The position numbers and the translations under genes are program-made. Of a stretch of 64,000 bases of DNA, positions 63,851 to 64,000 are shown in pieces. The notes below the pieces were generated by a model. It did no database searches. It worked only from the letters and a program-made list of their open reading frames with translations, and had not been told where the DNA came from. Source of the stretch: Urophycis tenuis (Eukaryota; Chordata; Actinopteri; Gadiformes; Phycidae); contig JAXIVH010000072.1 of NCBI GenBank assembly GCA_036785325.1, positions 898,501 through 962,500 of the forward strand, in the 5' to 3' direction. Positions within the stretch are counted from its first letter, which is position 1. Each line of letters starts with the position of its first letter.

Positions 63851-63891
<41 letters not shown>
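63851..63891. repeat. (GT)n microsatellite
   Basis: About 40 bp of GT, preceded by imperfect GTGTGTC variants from 63790. Confidence 0.95.
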
Positions 63892-63892
<1 letters not shown>

Positions 63893-63929
63893 CTTGTGCA
63901 TTTCTTTCTCTTATACTCCTTTATACTCC

Positions 63930-63960
63930 CTGTTTTCAGGTAAAAACTTCCTGAAAACAG
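63930..63960. repeat. perfect inverted repeat, 11-bp arms, 9-nt loop
   Basis: CTGTTTTCAGG (63930-63940) and CCTGAAAACAG (63950-63960). Confidence 0.93.
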
Positions 63961-64000
63961 ACACCGGTCTGACATCAGAATAGCAGCCATTATTGGGTCA

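Overview
The window reads as intergenic or intronic DNA from a ray-finned (teleost) fish. Evidence: very long AC, TC and GT dinucleotide arrays, no bacterial-style gene density, tRNA-headed SINEs with the conserved head found in many teleosts, L2/Rex-type non-LTR retrotransposon 3' ends, and decayed copies of hAT, Tc1, Tigger/pogo-like and Ty3/gypsy elements. No complete host gene, tRNA or rRNA gene, CRISPR array or prokaryotic operon was found. The only host coding candidates are two short possible exons: minus strand 1198-1327 (130 bp, good splice sites at both ends) and plus strand 50496-50562 (start codon in good context, strong donor). Neither could be identified by name.

Layout. 1-5841: a candidate exon, a truncated L2-like LINE 3' end and a possible hAT derivative. 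5842-9603: a decayed Ty3/gypsy LTR retrotransposon (both LTRs, gag, RT tail, RNase H, integrase) in which 66 bp of integrase sequence has become a seven-copy tandem array. 9604-15889: mostly featureless, with microsatellites. 15890-19034: a minus-strand SINE carrying a 46-bp five-copy array, then diverged direct repeats and a minus-strand L2-like LINE with visible RT motifs. 20663-30020: arrays of AC, a 24-bp unit, a 39-bp unit, CT and a 42-bp unit, plus a Tc1 transposase fragment and a 1.3-kb element with inverted ends. 31388-32000: an internally deleted Tigger/pogo-like element. 32923-41085: three more SINEs, two strong hairpins and one copy of a near-identical 135-bp duplication. 42634-46915: a LINE 3' end, a hAT-type zinc-finger remnant, the second copy of the 135-bp duplication and a 56-bp minisatellite. 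48381-53187: an AC array, a MITE, the second candidate exon and two hAT elements 78 bp apart, each with perfect 8-bp target-site duplications and a retained BED-finger coding segment. 55276-56394: a 27-bp minisatellite with 108-bp higher-order structure. 59045-63960: another LINE, an inverted copy of the repeat at 43.7-44.2 kb, a 39-bp minisatellite and GT arrays.

No genes here appear to work together as a system. Nearly all long open frames are translations of tandem repeats whose unit length is a multiple of three, so they stay open on both strands. The most informative content is structural: several transposons with exact boundaries, deletion derivatives that kept only the N-terminal DNA-binding segment, tandem arrays that grew inside mobile elements, and higher-order repeat structure. 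I saw no convincing undescribed functional system.
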